DNA from: Cololabis saira
Lineage: Eukaryota; Chordata; Actinopteri; Beloniformes; Belonidae
Assembly: GCF_033807715.1 (NCBI RefSeq)
Contig: NC_084610.1
Location: 5,327,769-5,391,768 of the forward strand
Length of the DNA: 64,000 nucleotides
Direction of reading: 5' to 3'
How positions within the stretch are numbered: the stretch's first letter is position 1; every line of letters starts with the position of its first letter. The position numbers and the translations under genes were made by a program. Below the pieces are notes generated by a model. It ran no database searches and was not told the DNA's origin. It saw nothing but the letters and a program-made list of their open reading frames with translations. Positions 1 through 13,439 of the stretch are shown piece by piece.

Positions 1-3000
1 TCAAGATTTCTACCTCAAACAATCTGTTATTTTCGACACACATTTGCAGCTGACTTGCCCTGAGTCAGAGGGTTGCCCTGAGACATTGCTGAAATGAAAA
101 TGAATCAGGCTTTGACTTTTGAAACTGCAAGCAACCAAAATGACTAACTCACAAATCCATGGTCATTAAATACCGCTTCCAAATAAACCGCCAACATAAA
201 TTGAGAAGCGTCTAACCTCTCTTTAGGAATTCAAAGTTGGAAACCATGTTCCACAAGACAATCAATAACTAATTTTGCTGCTGTGAACATGTGTCTTAGT
301 TGCAATTACCAATTACAAAGAAGGGATGGCTTGTCTGGAGCACTGGGCCAAGATTTTAGGGGCTTGGTATTATTGTTTTTTTTTTTTGTCCTTTTGGATG
401 AGATTATCTAAATTTGTTTGGATGGTGTCCAACATTTTACAACTTACTGTGGACAGATATCTACTTTTAATCATACCAAATCTGTGGGGAAAGAGATTTT
501 AAAGCTGTCACTCTTCTGCTTTCAGGTGTCAACAAACAGTAATAAAGATGTCATCCTTTTTTCAAAGGATGACAACATTTCCTGAGGTATTATTGAAATT
601 TCGACATACTTTGGAAAAAATTCAATAGAAATGCAGTCAGAAGCTCCCTTTTCAACCACATTTAAAACAGAGGGATTTAGGGGGAGGAGTCAGACATTCG
701 ATTCCAATCCACTCCCCCTTTTTTGGGCGTGACTCTTTTGAAAACATTGTTGCAGTTGTGTGCAACTAACTTTCATTGTTACAGGAAAGGCAAAAGGATA
801 AAAAGTTGGGGAGAGAATAAAATGGAGAAGCTGGATAATTCTGTGATAGGGGTCTGTGAGGTTACAGCACTTTCGATACTGAGACTGATTGGCTCTCTGA
901 ATGAGAAAACTTGTGTATTCTATCCTAAAAAAATGTGATAAAGTATGTTTCTTTTGTTAGGAAGTACAAACATCTAAATAACTAAACAAAAAATTGAAAA
1001 AAGTAAATAGCTGCTACCAGGAGGTATCAAAGTAGTTGCAAAAGACACAAAATCATATCAAGATCTCATAAATATTGTAGATTTACAAAGTCTAAAACAG
1101 CAGAAGTAAAAAAATTGAATTTGTGATTCTGAAAAGTACACTAGGACCGATCGGATCAGGTGTTTATATCAGGGGCAGATACTTTTAAAATTAATTGATT
1201 GGACATTAGAATTGACACATCCAATCAAAACACTTAACTCAAATTCAAACATTTAATTTTTAGTTTAAAAAAAAAAAAAAAAAAAAAAAAATTTAGTTTT
1301 ACAATAAGCCCAACTATATTCATCCTGCTCAGTTGAAGTGTTGTCTTTAACTAATTTCAAGGGCTGGCCAATATAGATTTATGTTTTTCTGCAGTTTTGC
1401 TACTGTTTTTTTTGTTGTTGTTACAAATATTTGATTTAAAAGCAGTGAAGAACTGCATCTTGACTTTGCAATTAGAAAGGAACATAAAAATAAAGGGATC
1501 GCTTAATTCACACATCGGAAAATTATGAAAAGACATTCAAATGGAATAATTGCACCTATTGTTAGTTTAACTGACAACAAAGCTGTTTTCTTGTTGGGCA
1601 GATTGATATCCTAGAGGTTTAACTGACTTATATTAAAGTGTACCAGATATATACACATTTAACTGGTGGATAATTAAATAGAGAAATAACTCCAAAACAC
1701 TTAAAAGCCACATCAGAGAGAGAGAGACAGAAAAAGGTAGGCCTTGAGAATTCTTTTCAGAACATGAAGCATGTTTACCACCCTCAGGTGTTCAGGAAGG
1801 TTGAGCCACAGATGTGGGCTGTAAAAAGAAATGAGCACTGTAGCACGGGTTTATTTTGCACTTTGGGTAAATGAAACAACCTTTTCAAGAAGACCTGAAA
1901 GTTCTTGAGGGTTCAGTGAAAAAGGAAAACAAATCTGATAATCAGGATGAAGACGGTAAAGAGTTTTATAAAAACATAAAAACATGTTCCCGTTGCTGAG
2001 ACTTGAGCTCTCTTTCAGTCTCATGGCTCCGATAACGTAAATAAATCCCCCAGTCTTATAAGATCATTACATCTCAGAGTGTAGGACTTGAATCTGCTTA
2101 GTCTTGAGTACAATCTCAAGAATGGTATGTGAGGACTTTACAGTGATGAGACCTCCTGAATCATACGCTACAAGGGAACTAGCATCAATAACAGTCAACA
2201 ATAAGCAAAACAATAAATGTAACCACACTTCCCTGTGCAGAAACTACATCAGTAAATAAGTGGCGCAGGAGGAACATGTGGTCCAGGTGGTGGTGAGGGG
2301 GAAATGGCTTTTCAAACATCAGTTTTGAAAAGGGAACTCGAGGTAAGTCGAAAGAATTACTACGTCAATGCAGTTGACGTTAATGCCGTTTCATTGGCTT
2401 GTAGACAAAGGCATACGTTTACATACCATCCTTTTTCTCTTGGATACAGATAATTAGTCTGCTTCCTCTACATCCAACTTTAATTTCCAAGGGACAGAAG
2501 AAACTATCTCTGGCTGCCGTTGAAAAGATGATGATCATCTTTCCTCTGTGATAGCTCAAAATCAAACAGTTCATACCAGATCAAGTCAATATTTGATCAG
2601 ATGACAAAAACAGGCAATGTGCCAGACAAAAGAGGATAAAAGCTTTGGATAAAATACAATCTGATGATAATTTATCCTGTCATTTGCTTATTTAAATGGA
2701 TCTGTGTTCAAGCAATGATTAGCGCAGAAGAGAAAGTCATATTGATCAGCAAAGTCAGAAGACAATGGCCCAAAAACACGGATACATACGTCCAATAAAG
2801 ATCACTCAAAGAGTAAAGTGTGTTAAAGTCACAAAGGAACCCATGGCAACCCAGACTGAGTAACCTTTATTTGTATGAGTCTCCATTCTTACCCTGAAGT
2901 TAGTTTATTTATCAGTATTATGTTCTATTTACATAGCAGAACACAGTGTGTCCAACCATGCATTTATTATCCATGGAAAACATTTCGCTGCATTCCAAAC

Positions 3001-3634
3001 ACTTCCATCTGGAGGAGGAGTTGGGCGCATAAATTAAGACTTGTGGGATGACGACGTTATCTGCATGCGCAGCATCTGTCCAGAGTATTCTCACAGCGAG
3101 ATACAATCCTGCAGAAGCCCATCTTCAAAGCTGCACAAACACAGTCTTTTTCATCTATGTTTTAGCAGAGAGCACAGAGGAGGTCTTAAATGTTGCACTA
3201 ACACAATTAGAGCACCAAAAATGTGAGTCATGCATGCTTGTGATGCGCAATGCCGGTGAAGAGAAAGCCACTGATAACATGAGGTGTACTTTCATTAGCA
3301 TTTTCTGCCTTCCCGTCTCATCTCTCTCTCCAGCAGATGGATGCAGAGGTTTGAACAGTTGGGATTCGACGTTCCGTAATTGTTAAAGCAGAGCTGCAAG
3401 CGGAAGGATGTGTGGTGGTGATGAGGTGTTATGATTGCGACGACGGGTATCGCGACTGGCGCGGAGCACAAGCCGCGTTTGCCGTTGTCGCTTGAAAAAC
3501 ACTCGTGGCCTCTTGGTGGCTCTCTAAAACACGTGCACTCTCAAGAACACACACTCCAGCTTGTCGACTTTGCAGAGAACAAGGGGGTCATCAAGTTAGG
3601 TTATACAATGGCAAATATCCACCTTACGCCCAAC

Positions 3635-4151
3635 TAGGGCTGGGCGATATGGACCAAAAGTTATATCTCGATATTTTATAGCTAAATGGCGATACTCGAT
3701 ATATATCTCGATATTTTTTTCTGTGCCTTAATTGGGGTTTCCCCCAAAGCATTATAGCATAGCATCTCCGTTAGCTTCATTTTTTTCTGAGGCAAACCCT
3801 TAAAAAAACAGTCAGTTTTAATACAAAGCCTCGTGCCAAATGTCACACAGGTTCCTTTATTAACAGAGGTCTGCACAATATAAAAATGTATAAAACAAAT
3901 GAAATAAAAATAAACTGCCTGCATATATAGAATAAAAATGCTTCTTGAATAAAATAAAACAAATATCCCTTTCCTGCATAACAATTAAATTAAAATACAC
4001 TGTGCAATTAATACAATGTAGACAGTAACAGGCAGACTTTTCCACTGAGGTTGACAGTTGTGCAAATAATAAAACATTTGTGCAAATCTCAAATAAAACA
4101 TTCAAGTCAATTTGTCACAAAATAAGCTATATCAAAATCATTAAAAAAAAA

Positions 4152-4185
<34 letters not shown>

Positions 4186-4274
4186 AAATCGATATAAACG
4201 ATATTGTCTTGTACCATATCGTGTTTGAAAATATATCGATATATATTAAAATCTCGATATATCGCCCAGCCCTA
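3635..4274. mobile_element. hAT-type nonautonomous MITE, TAGGGCTGGGCGATAT family, copy 1
   Basis: The 640-bp element begins TAGGGCTGGGCGATATGG and ends with the matching inverted terminus ATATCGCCCAGCCCTA. A perfect 8-bp duplication CGCCCAAC flanks it (3627-3634 and 4275-4282), the hAT hallmark. The interior has no transposase frame; ORFs read inside it are by chance. It includes ATCGATAT-rich subterminal ends and an A-run. A close second copy lies at 11006-11641. Confidence 0.9.
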
Positions 4275-5114
4275 CGCCCAACCCATCGTTGGGATGATGT
4301 TTCTATGTTGGTTAGCTGTACCCTCCTTACACCATAAGTAGAGCTACCCAAGGAAATGCAACTCTCGTATTGTGATACCCCAATTTTTCCTTTCCCAAGT
4401 AGTACTGAAAATTGCCAAATTAAACTTGCAATCTGGAGGCGCTCAGTCGTGTTTTTTTGAGAGGAGCAGCTTCCTCTGTTGTGTTATGTCATCAACGCCC
4501 TGCCTCCTCAAATTTAGACTCATGTACAGAAATGCTTACAAGTCCCCAGGATCTCTTTGAGTTCTTCTTTACATCCCTGAGGATACTGTTGTACGTCGGG
4601 AGTCGTCTTGGCTACACCGTCTCCATTTATAGACAGCTTGTGGATGAGATGGATTGAAAAACACTCGGATATCACTTTGCTTCCCTCTTGATCTTTAGTC
4701 TTCAGAGATCTCCTTTTTGTGAGGTATATTTCACATCAGCAGAGGTTTCTTATGAACAGTTAAGTTAAAATATTTGTCTTTCATCAATCAAAGTGGCTCT
4801 GAACCACTCTTCTTAAGTCATTTTAATGCCTAGACTCAAACTGTGTAGAATACTGATTCCAATTAGCCTTCGTTGGACTCATTCATCACTAAATTATTCG
4901 AAACAGCCAGAAAATCTTATCAAGGTTGTAGAAAGAGGGCTCATGCTTGTTTGTCACATTTTCACTCAAAAGGAATATGGTTGTGCTGCTTTGGCAGAGA
5001 ACAACCTTAGCCTCTCATAAAAAAGTGGAGAGACTATTTGGAATTTCTAATCAATGCAGAATTGAAGTGCCACTGCCCTGCATCTTTTAGATGTTTCCCT
5101 CCAACAAACCTGAC

Positions 5115-5255
5115 CTACATAAACAGACCAACATCATCTTGTCATCAAGGTCTGAACAAGTATGTTAATGATGTATTCATTTGAATGAGGTGTGTTGGCG
5201 CAGGAAACATCTGAGGCATGCAGGCGCTGGCCCTGGAGGACAGAACACCGGCCAA
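5115..5255 (+). repeat. Dispersed repeat, copy related to 34545-34672
   Basis: Contains CATCAAGGTCTGAACAAG, TATGTTAATGATGTATTC, GTGTTGGCGCAGGAAACATC and GCTGGCCCTGGAGGACAGAA, parallel to the 34545 copy. Confidence 0.55.
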
Positions 5256-5424
5256 TGGCCGAACTTTCTTTTTCTTCCAGCAATGTGATGTGTTCCAAAG
5301 TCTTCACATGTATTTTCTCACAACTATCGTTAGATGAGGTCCCTTCTTAAATTCATATCCTGAAAAATTACATTTGAGGGGCACTAGTTGTGGTTTTGGT
5401 GTTTCCTGTTTTGACTCCTGACAG

Positions 5425-6440
5425 GTGCTCGACTGTCTGGAGTTTGCATTAGGGCTGGGGATCGATTCAAATGTCAAGAATCGATTCGATTCCGATTCTT
5501 AAGATTCAGAATCGATTATCAAGATTTGATTCGATCCGAATCGATTCGATTCCAATATTGATTTGGGTTAGTGTTATTAAAACTGTTTTTTGAGTTGTTG
5601 CATGAATTATATGACTGTAGTTATGCAAAATATTACTACTAGTATTATATTGAGATTAAACAGCAAGTATTGCAGCTGATGATGCTGTAAGGACCAATCA
5701 GCTCCCAGAATGCTGATAGAACTGCTTTCAGAAACATCATGTGGATCAGAATTATCAAACAGATCCAGGGAGGAAACAGAGATGGATGAAATCATTTTTA
5801 ATTTTTTCCACATTCCGTTTTTATTTGTTCCATTTTCGGTCTATTTTGGTTTTTAATTTTTGAGCATTTGGTTTTTAGCATTTTTTGCAAATGTAACCCC
5901 AAGACAGTATATAAAGTAATGAAATATAGACAATTTATGCAATTATAACCTAACACTTTAATGTTTTCATACCTTTAAACATATTTAAAAGCAAAAACAT
6001 GGCACCAGTTATTCTCGTGTCCAACAAAACATTCCTTTTTTTGGGGATAAACAAAAAAAATAACCAAAAGTTGTAATGTAATGATGAAAAAAAAAAATAC
6101 ATAAATAAATAAAAGAAGAAGAAGAAAAAAAATAAAATAAAATAAAAAAAAATCGATCTTTAGACATATGAATCGATTTTTAGGAATTAATATGAAAATC
6201 GATTTAGAATTGGGAAATCGATTTTTTCAACACAGGCCTAGTTTGCATGTTCTCCCCGTGCTTGCATGGGTTTCCTCCCGCCGTCCAAAAACATACATGT
6301 CATGATAACTGATGATTTAGTGAGTGGGTGTGGCTAACTCTCCAAGGGGCTGGCAACCTGTCACTCCTGCTTTTTGCCTGATGGACGCTGCTGAGGTCAT
6401 GGAGAGGTTTTAGGCAGAGCCTTCTCGCTCTTAAGTAGTG
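5425..6440 (+). repeat. Dispersed teleost repeat interrupted by the 5450 MITE
   Basis: The flanks of the MITE join as CTGTCTGGAGTTTGCAT, then GTTCTCCCCGTGCTTGCATG, GGTTTCCTCC and GTCCAAAAACATACATG, followed by GGCTGGCAACCTGTC. From memory this wording belongs to a very common fish interspersed repeat. The exact family and outer limits are uncertain. Confidence 0.6.
5450..6240. mobile_element. hAT-type MITE rich in ATCGATT motifs
   Basis: The 791-bp element starts TAGGGCTGGGGATCGATT and ends CACAGGCCTA, an imperfect inverted terminus. A perfect 8-bp duplication GTTTGCAT flanks it (5442-5449 and 6241-6248). Its ends carry many AATCGATT words. It has no coding capacity that I recognise. It interrupts a dispersed fish repeat. 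Confidence 0.85.
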
Positions 6441-7867
6441 CTGCTATATCTCCACTTTGTAAAACCACCTGCTCCCCTCCCAACAAGTCCACACCTGACA
6501 CTCGCAGCCACTTCCACGGCGGGCATGCCTCACACCTTCAGATCAAGAGAGGAAGAAAAAAGGGATGACAGGGCGCTTTTATTGTCACTCTGTTATCCCG
6601 AGAGACCCCGGGAGTTGTAAACTATGTCGGGCTAAACACCCACTCCCGCTTCCTACTCTCCAGGCAAACAGAGGGTTGGTGTGTGTGTATTTCAGTTTCT
6701 CTCTCATCTCCCTGAGCGCTGACCTCCATTACTGCCAGATGACCCGTCTTCCCCGTCTCGTTTCCTTACTCACTTTTCCTCACACACACACACACACATA
6801 TACACACATTTGCACACGTCAGGTGATAGAGTGGTGGGACGCCGCAAAGCCGGTGCATGTTTCAGCATGTGTTTACATGCATCAAAGCACACTAAATCAT
6901 TACACTATGCATTTCTCTTATCAAACAACTCAGATTCACACATTTGCCAAGACACACAAATCTCCGTGCATCTCTTGCATACGAGCCAAAAGCACCTGGG
7001 GATGCTTTCTGCTGAAAAGAATGTGCTTTTGCGTATGTGTCTGTGTGGGTGGGGGACGTTCGGAGTGTGTTTGGAGCTGGCACTCTAGTGGCTTGTTTCT
7101 CAGTGGCGGAGCGTGAGCCTGCCTTTAGATTGCTGTTTAACAAGCCAGCAGACGGAGCATATTGGCTCTGGATGGACGGAGGCCCCCGCTGGGAGAAACG
7201 GAGAGAGGAAAAGGAAGAGGTAGGACAAAGATGAAAGTTGTAGAGAGAGGAAACCAGAGAGATAATATTGCAACAAAAAAATGTTGTTGCAGAAAACCAT
7301 AATTTAGTGTGTGCTTTAGTGAACAGTGGGCTGGTTACTGGCATAGATTTTAGTATTATGAAGTGTCCCATTAACGCTGTTGCCACAGCATTCTCCCGTG
7401 CTTTGCAAGTGCCAGGTCCACATGTGTGAATGTTCTCCCCTCACCAGCCCATAATTAGACCCTACAAAGTAGTCTCACAATAGTTGTCATGTCAACAGAG
7501 TCCCAACATATTACTTTTTTAATGAGAGCTTCTTTGTGTGCTTTGTTAAGCCACTGAAAAGCTGCTCGATGTCAACACCACCGTCCCTCGTTGTCACCTC
7601 AGTTCTACCAACTCATCCAAGAACCATACCAAAATAGCGCCATTACCAGATTTATTTACTGATGGGTGATAGAGAAATGCAGAAAATCCTCACAACTGAT
7701 GCTGGCAGCAGGTTAGTAACATGAGAGCTAAAAGCAACAACCAAAAAGTTTGTCTGAAGTGTGTAAATAGCATCAACACTTATGAGAATCAGCATCTCCG
7801 TTCCAGTCTGGTCCAGGTTGGTGTCATTGAGATGCAATTTCTAGCTCATATTGGAGCAGCTCAGAGA

Positions 7868-8098
7868 CAAGTGGGAAGCAGCGGGGATGAGAATCAGCTC
7901 TTCTAAACCTGAGACCGTAGTTCTCGGTCTGAAGAGGGTGAAATGCCCTCTCGGTGTTGGGATTGAGGTGCTGCCTCAATTGGATGAGCTTAAGTATCCA
8001 GGTTGTTGATGAGTGAGGGAAGTCAGTGGGAAATCACATCTGTGCAGCATCAAATTTGGAATCTGGACCAGTCTGTTCTGGTGAAGAGACGGTAGAGC
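7868..8098 (+). mobile_element. LINE reverse transcriptase C-terminal fragment, first half
   Basis: The DNA reads like the decayed end of a fish non-LTR retrotransposon: GGGATGAGAATCAGCTCTTC, CCTGAGACCGTAGTTCTCGG, then a TGAGGTGCTGCCTCAATTGG-like segment and TCTGTTCTGGTGAAGAGAC. It stops at the 8099 MITE and resumes at 9001. Stop codons and frameshifts make it nonfunctional. Confidence 0.7.
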
Positions 8099-9000
8099 TA
8101 GGGATGGGCGGTATGGACCTAAAAAATGTATATCTCTCTCTCTCTCCTTCCTTCCTTCCTTCCTTCCTTCCTTCCTTCCTTCCTTCCTTCCTTCCTTCCT
8201 TCCTTCCTTCCTTCCTTCCTTCCTTCCTTCCTTCCTTCCTTCCTTCCTTCCTTCCTTCCTTCCTTCCTTCCTTCCTTCCTTCCTTCCTTCCTTCCTTCCT
8301 TCCTTCCTTCCTTCCTTCCTTCCTTCCTTCCTTCCTTCCTTCCTTCCTTCCTTCCTTCCTTCCTTCCTTCCTTCCTTCCTTCCTTCCTTCCTTCCTTCCT
8401 TCCTTCCTTCCTTCCTTCCTTCCTTCCTTCCTTCCTTCCTTCCTTCCTTCCTTCCTTCCTTCCTTCCTTCCTTCCTTCCTTCCTTCCTTCCTTCCTTCCT
8501 TCCTTCCTTCCTTCCTTCCTTCCTTCCTTCCTTCCTTCCTTCCTTCCTTCCTTCCTTCCTTCCTTCCTTCCTTCCTTCCTTCCTTCCTTCCTTCCTTCCT
8601 TCCTTCCTTCCTTCCTTCCTTCCTTCCTTCCTTCCTTCCTTCCTTCCTTCCTTCCTTCCTTCCTTCCTTCCTTCCTTCCTTCCTTCCTTCCTTCCTTCCT
8701 TCCTTCCTTCCTTCCTTCCTTCCTTCCTTCCTTCCTTCCTTCCTTCCTTCCTTCCTTCCTTCCTTCCTTCCTTCCTTCCTTCCTTCCTTCCTTCCTTCCT
8801 TCCTTCCTTCCTTCCTTCCTTCCTTCCTTCCTTCCTTCCTTCCTTCACACACGTATCGATTTAACGCAGAACCATAAATCAGCTTTACACAAAAACATCA
8901 TCAACAGGAATTTATTGTTTTTACCGCGAGGTGACAAATTCTTACCGTGGGGAATTTTTTTTACGGTAAATCGTGAACGGTAAAATATCGCCCATTCCTA
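8099..9000. mobile_element. hAT-type MITE containing a giant (TTCC)n array
   Basis: The termini are TAGGGATGGGCGGTATGG and ATATCGCCCATTCCTA. The flanks GGTAGAGC (8091-8098) and GGTGGAGC (9001-9008) match at seven of eight positions. The interior is mostly the tetranucleotide array, followed by TATCGATTTAACGCAGAACC and CATAAATCAGC, which is one arm of the palindromic MITE seen intact at 21256 and 62095, then TTACCGTGG-type sequence. Confidence 0.85.
8147..8846 (+). repeat. (TTCC)n microsatellite, about 175 units
   Basis: About 700 bp of TTCC repeat with no interruption that I can see, preceded by a short TC tract from about 8133. The long open frames in this interval (LPSF and KEGR repeats) are a consequence of the repeat and are not genes. 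On the erbb4 transcript the strand reads GGAA. Confidence 0.97.
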
Positions 9001-9280
9001 GGTGGAGCCAAAGGGGCGAGGCGCTCTGTTTCCTGGCTGATTAACGTGCTGACTCTCATCTATGGTCACAAACTCTGGGTAGGGACCAGAACAATAAGAT
9101 CGTTGATACAAGTGATGGAAATGCATTTGTGCAGGGTGGCTGGTTCGTCCTTTTGATAGCGAGTGAGGAACTCCAGCATTTAGAGGGCACTCAGAGGACA
9201 GTTGCTCCTGCTCCACTTTGAGAGGAACCAGAAGAGATAGTGTGTGCATCTCTTGGACGCCTGACTAGGTGGATAAGTGT
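9001..9280 (+). mobile_element. LINE reverse transcriptase C-terminal fragment, second half
   Basis: This continues the LINE after the MITE: CTCATCTATGGTCACAAACT, then CTGGGTAGGGACCAGAACAA, TTTGTGCAGGGTGGCTGG and TCTTGGACGCCTGAC. The encoded pattern resembles the LTYGHxLWVxTxR...RVAG region common in these elements. It ends around 9280, where similarity to my memory of the family fades. Confidence 0.7.
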
Positions 9281-10315
9281 GATCTAATGCCTGATTGCAA
9301 AGAGTTGGGTATTGTGCATGACACCATGCTGTAAAACTCAAGTTATATTTCAAAATGTTGATAAATCTTGATGGCAAAAATTACTGTGTGTCCTTTTAAT
9401 ATGCTTAGGATGAGACAAAGGGATATTTTCTCCTTTCTGGAAGTTCATTATAGTTACAACGAGGCCACAAGCCAGTGTTTGCATAGTGCTGCTCCCAAGC
9501 AAAAGGAGCAGACTTTAAACTTCAGCACGACTCACACAACTTTGGATGAGTTATGTGAGACAGTAACGCCTACTATCTCACTCTCAAAGCTGTTAGTCAC
9601 TACAGAAAAGTGAACATGACCCATTACGTAATGTGACTGTTTTTCAAACTATTCCTTTTTAAAATCACACCTCCATCTGAACATGAACACAGTTGTGCAA
9701 ATCATGAGTTTCCACCAAAATGCTGGTTCCATTGGGTGCACTTTTTCATTTGCAATTTCTATCTGCACAATTTCAAGAGCAATCGAAACACACCTACGGG
9801 GACCAAGAAGTATATTTTCAATGTGGAATTATCCAACTGTGAGTACACAATACCCAAAGAAAGCAATTTGTACATCTTGCAAGGTAAAGTAAAAAAAACT
9901 AAAACCTGTAGAAGAGCAACAACCAAAACATTTGGCGCAGCAGTGATAATCCGATGCTGAAGACAGCTTAGACCTGGGGGTTTCCATTAGTGGCGTTACA
10001 GTGTAAAACCAAGAGGCTGAACCTGTAGCAGCTCCCAAGTCTTTCTCAGCTGTTGTGTTTGTATTTGTACAGCGATGTACCCGGTAGGATCCACCAACAG
10101 CAAACTACTTTCACTGTTTTCCAACTGCCAAAAAAAAAGAAGCAAAAAACAAGATGGCAAAGAACAAGAGAAAAAGACCAAAATAGAAAGCCATAATCAA
10201 CACAGAAAGAGCTGAGATGGTTAATACATTTCTGTTTGCATACTGAGATGATTCGTTCTCAAAGGGACATCAAGATAGTTGAACATATTCAAGTACTGAG
10301 TCAACGGCACCTTAA

Positions 10316-10655
10316 AGGAGCTTGAGGCCGGATTGTGGCAGGATTTATGAAAAAAATCCATATACATTTTAAGTTTTCTAGTAATAATGTCAGATGAAGC
10401 GTTCCAAACCCAAAAGAATGAGCCCTCTAGTGTATCTCTCCTTTGCCTTGAACAGGCTGTGTGCTGCAAAATGTGCTGCAATTCGGTCCCGAATTTCCCG
10501 CGCTGTCCTGCGGATGTGACGTCACATGACGCTGCATGTGCGTTCTCCCCGTTCTCCCGTGCCGGCTTCACTGTTGGCTGCAGTACCCCCAACGGCCGTC
10601 GTGGTGAAGGGTGGCGCTAGAGAGTCTCATTTCTTAAAAGGAGCCTCAAGCTCCT
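10316..10655. mobile_element. TTAA-flanked (piggyBac-like) MITE
   Basis: The 340-bp element has inverted termini AGGAGCTTGAGGC and GCCTCAAGCTCCT, flanked by TTAA at 10312-10315 and 10656-10659. TTAA duplication is typical of piggyBac-type elements. The interior is GC-richer than the intron and contains CGTCACATGACG. It has no transposase frame. Confidence 0.8.
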
Positions 10656-11005
10656 TTAAGGCCATGCTGAAGTACCATGGCTGGATGTTGTTTCTCCTCT
10701 TTATAAGTTCCTGAAAATCCTCGGCTGCTCCTTGTAATGAACACATTGCACCATGTTTGAGTCCTCACTAAAGGAAACCCACTTTTGTCCCAAAAGTGGA
10801 GAAACTAATGCCAGCTGAGAAGCTAAACATAAAGTGAATAGAGCACACAACCTGCAGTCTCTGCTCTCTTTCACTGGTTGACTGTTACTCTTTCCAGTTG
10901 ATAATAGCTTTAAAAATAAAATAAAATCAGTCAAGAAACTTGTAATCACTGCATCTCTGGCACTGAACGGATGTGATTGTCGGGCCACCATTTTTCAGTA
11001 GACGG

Positions 11006-11641
11006 TAGGGCTGGGCGATATGGACCAAAAGTCATATCTCGATATTTTCTAGCTAAATGGCGATACTCGATATATATCTCGATATTTTTTCTGTGCCTTA
11101 ATTGGGGTTTCCATTATAGCATAGCATCTCTGTTAGCTTAATTTTTTTCTGAGGCAAACCCTTAAAAAAACAGTCAGTTTTAATACAAAACCTCGTGCCA
11201 AATGTCACACAGGTACCTTTATTAACAGAGGTCTGCACAATATCAAAATGTATAAAACAAATGAAATAAAAATAAACGGCCTGCATATATAGAATAAAAA
11301 TGCTTCTTGAATAAAATAAAACAAATATCCCTTTCCTGCATAACAATTAAATTAAAATACACTGTGCAATTAATACAATGTAGACAGTAACAGGCAGACT
11401 TTTCCACTGAGGTTGCCAGTTGTGCAAATAACAAAACATTTGTGCAAATCTCAAATAAAACATTCAAGTCAATTTGTCACAAAATAAGCTATATCAAAAT
11501 CATTAAAAAAAAAAATGTAAAAAAAAAAAAAATGTTTTTTTTTTTTTTTTTTAAATCGATATAAACGATATTGTCTCGTACCATATCGTGTTTGAAAATA
11601 TATCGATATATATTAAAATCTCGATATATCGCCCAGCCCTA
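11006..11641. mobile_element. hAT-type nonautonomous MITE, TAGGGCTGGGCGATAT family, copy 2
   Basis: The 636-bp element has the same termini, the same orientation and nearly the same interior as the 3635 copy, apart from small indels such as a missing CCCCCAAAG-like segment near its 5' end and a different A/T run. The flanks GTAGACGG (10998-11005) and CTAGACGG (11642-11649) match at seven of eight positions, so it is an independent insertion rather than a segmental duplication. Confidence 0.88.
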
Positions 11642-12423
11642 CTAGACGGCATAGATTCATCAAGACTCCAGGAAAACCTTTGTTTGTCTTTGCAATCGGA
11701 CCCCTCCATGTAATAAAAAATGTGAATCAACTCCACCACGCATAGAAAAACGTACACATATCAAGAACTACAGAAAAAGCACCAACTTATCATGCATGGG
11801 TAGTTTCCGCATCTCTGAAGGCAAAGTCTTGCTTATTTAGGGAAACACAAACTGCATTATGCTGCATTACAAGAGGATGGCTGTTAAACACCTGTGATTA
11901 CTGAAGTCCCATGGAAAGGGTTAAACCAGTCCCCAACTGAGAATATTCAAAGCATTATGAACCCAATAATTTGGCCTGACCTGTAATTTTTCAATTCTTG
12001 AGACTTTGCCTTCATTGATTTAACTAAGCCTGAAGTTCACAGGGTCATGAGGAGTACATGACTTTCATCTCAATTGTGCAGAATCTCACAAGAGACAAAC
12101 TGTAGCCAAAGCCAGTGGTGGAGAAGGGAGAGAGCAGATAAAAAAACAACAGAACTAAGGTAGTAAAACTCGGAAAAAGCCCCATAGTTTTTCTCCCTTC
12201 TCCTCTCCTCCGTCACTCCTGGTATCCAGTAAAGCCATAACTCATAAACCAGTGCTGTTTTTAATGGAGTGCTGTTCAATACACACCCCGCTGTACAGCG
12301 CGGTTGAGTCCAATTTATTACAAGCCCTAACTGAGATGGTACTCTCATAAGAATTTACCGCCAAATATACAATTCCACAAAGTGACAGGCCCGGCGCTCT
12401 CTCTGGCAGGACTTTACAGCTCA

Positions 12424-13316
<893 letters not shown>

Positions 13317-13439
13317 CTTGTAGACTGTTCCGAAGGCTCCCGAGCCAAGAATCTTGACCCTCTTCAGCTCCGTCTCCTTCAGGATGCGCAGCTGAGCCTG
13401 GTTGGGGGCCGTTCCACTGGGGGTCAGGGGCTCCACCAG
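13317..13439 (-). CDS. erbb4: ErbB4 receptor, exon 18 (juxtamembrane B and glycine-rich loop)
   Basis: This exon encodes 41 residues: [20 protein letters not shown], then [21 protein letters not shown]. The first half is the intracellular juxtamembrane latch of the asymmetric kinase dimer; the second contains the ATP-binding GxGxxG loop (GSGAFG). The sequence is essentially identical to mammalian ErbB4. The length of 123 nt, in phase 0 at both ends, is the conserved ErbB exon 18 length. The acceptor is CTCAG and the donor is GTCAGC, which is weaker than the other donors in the gene. Confidence 0.98.

Noticed and set aside
3682..4105. Open frames shared between the 3635 and 11006 elements
   Set aside because: They recur because the elements are copies of one MITE family; they have no transposase motifs and are hydrophobic by composition.
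6565..7116. 183-residue open frame on the plus strand
   Set aside because: Runs through a CA repeat and low-complexity sequence, with no family resemblance.
7976..8983. Long open frames of 270-290 residues on both strands
   Set aside because: They are translations of the TTCC array (LPSF and KEGR repeats) and carry no independent coding signal.
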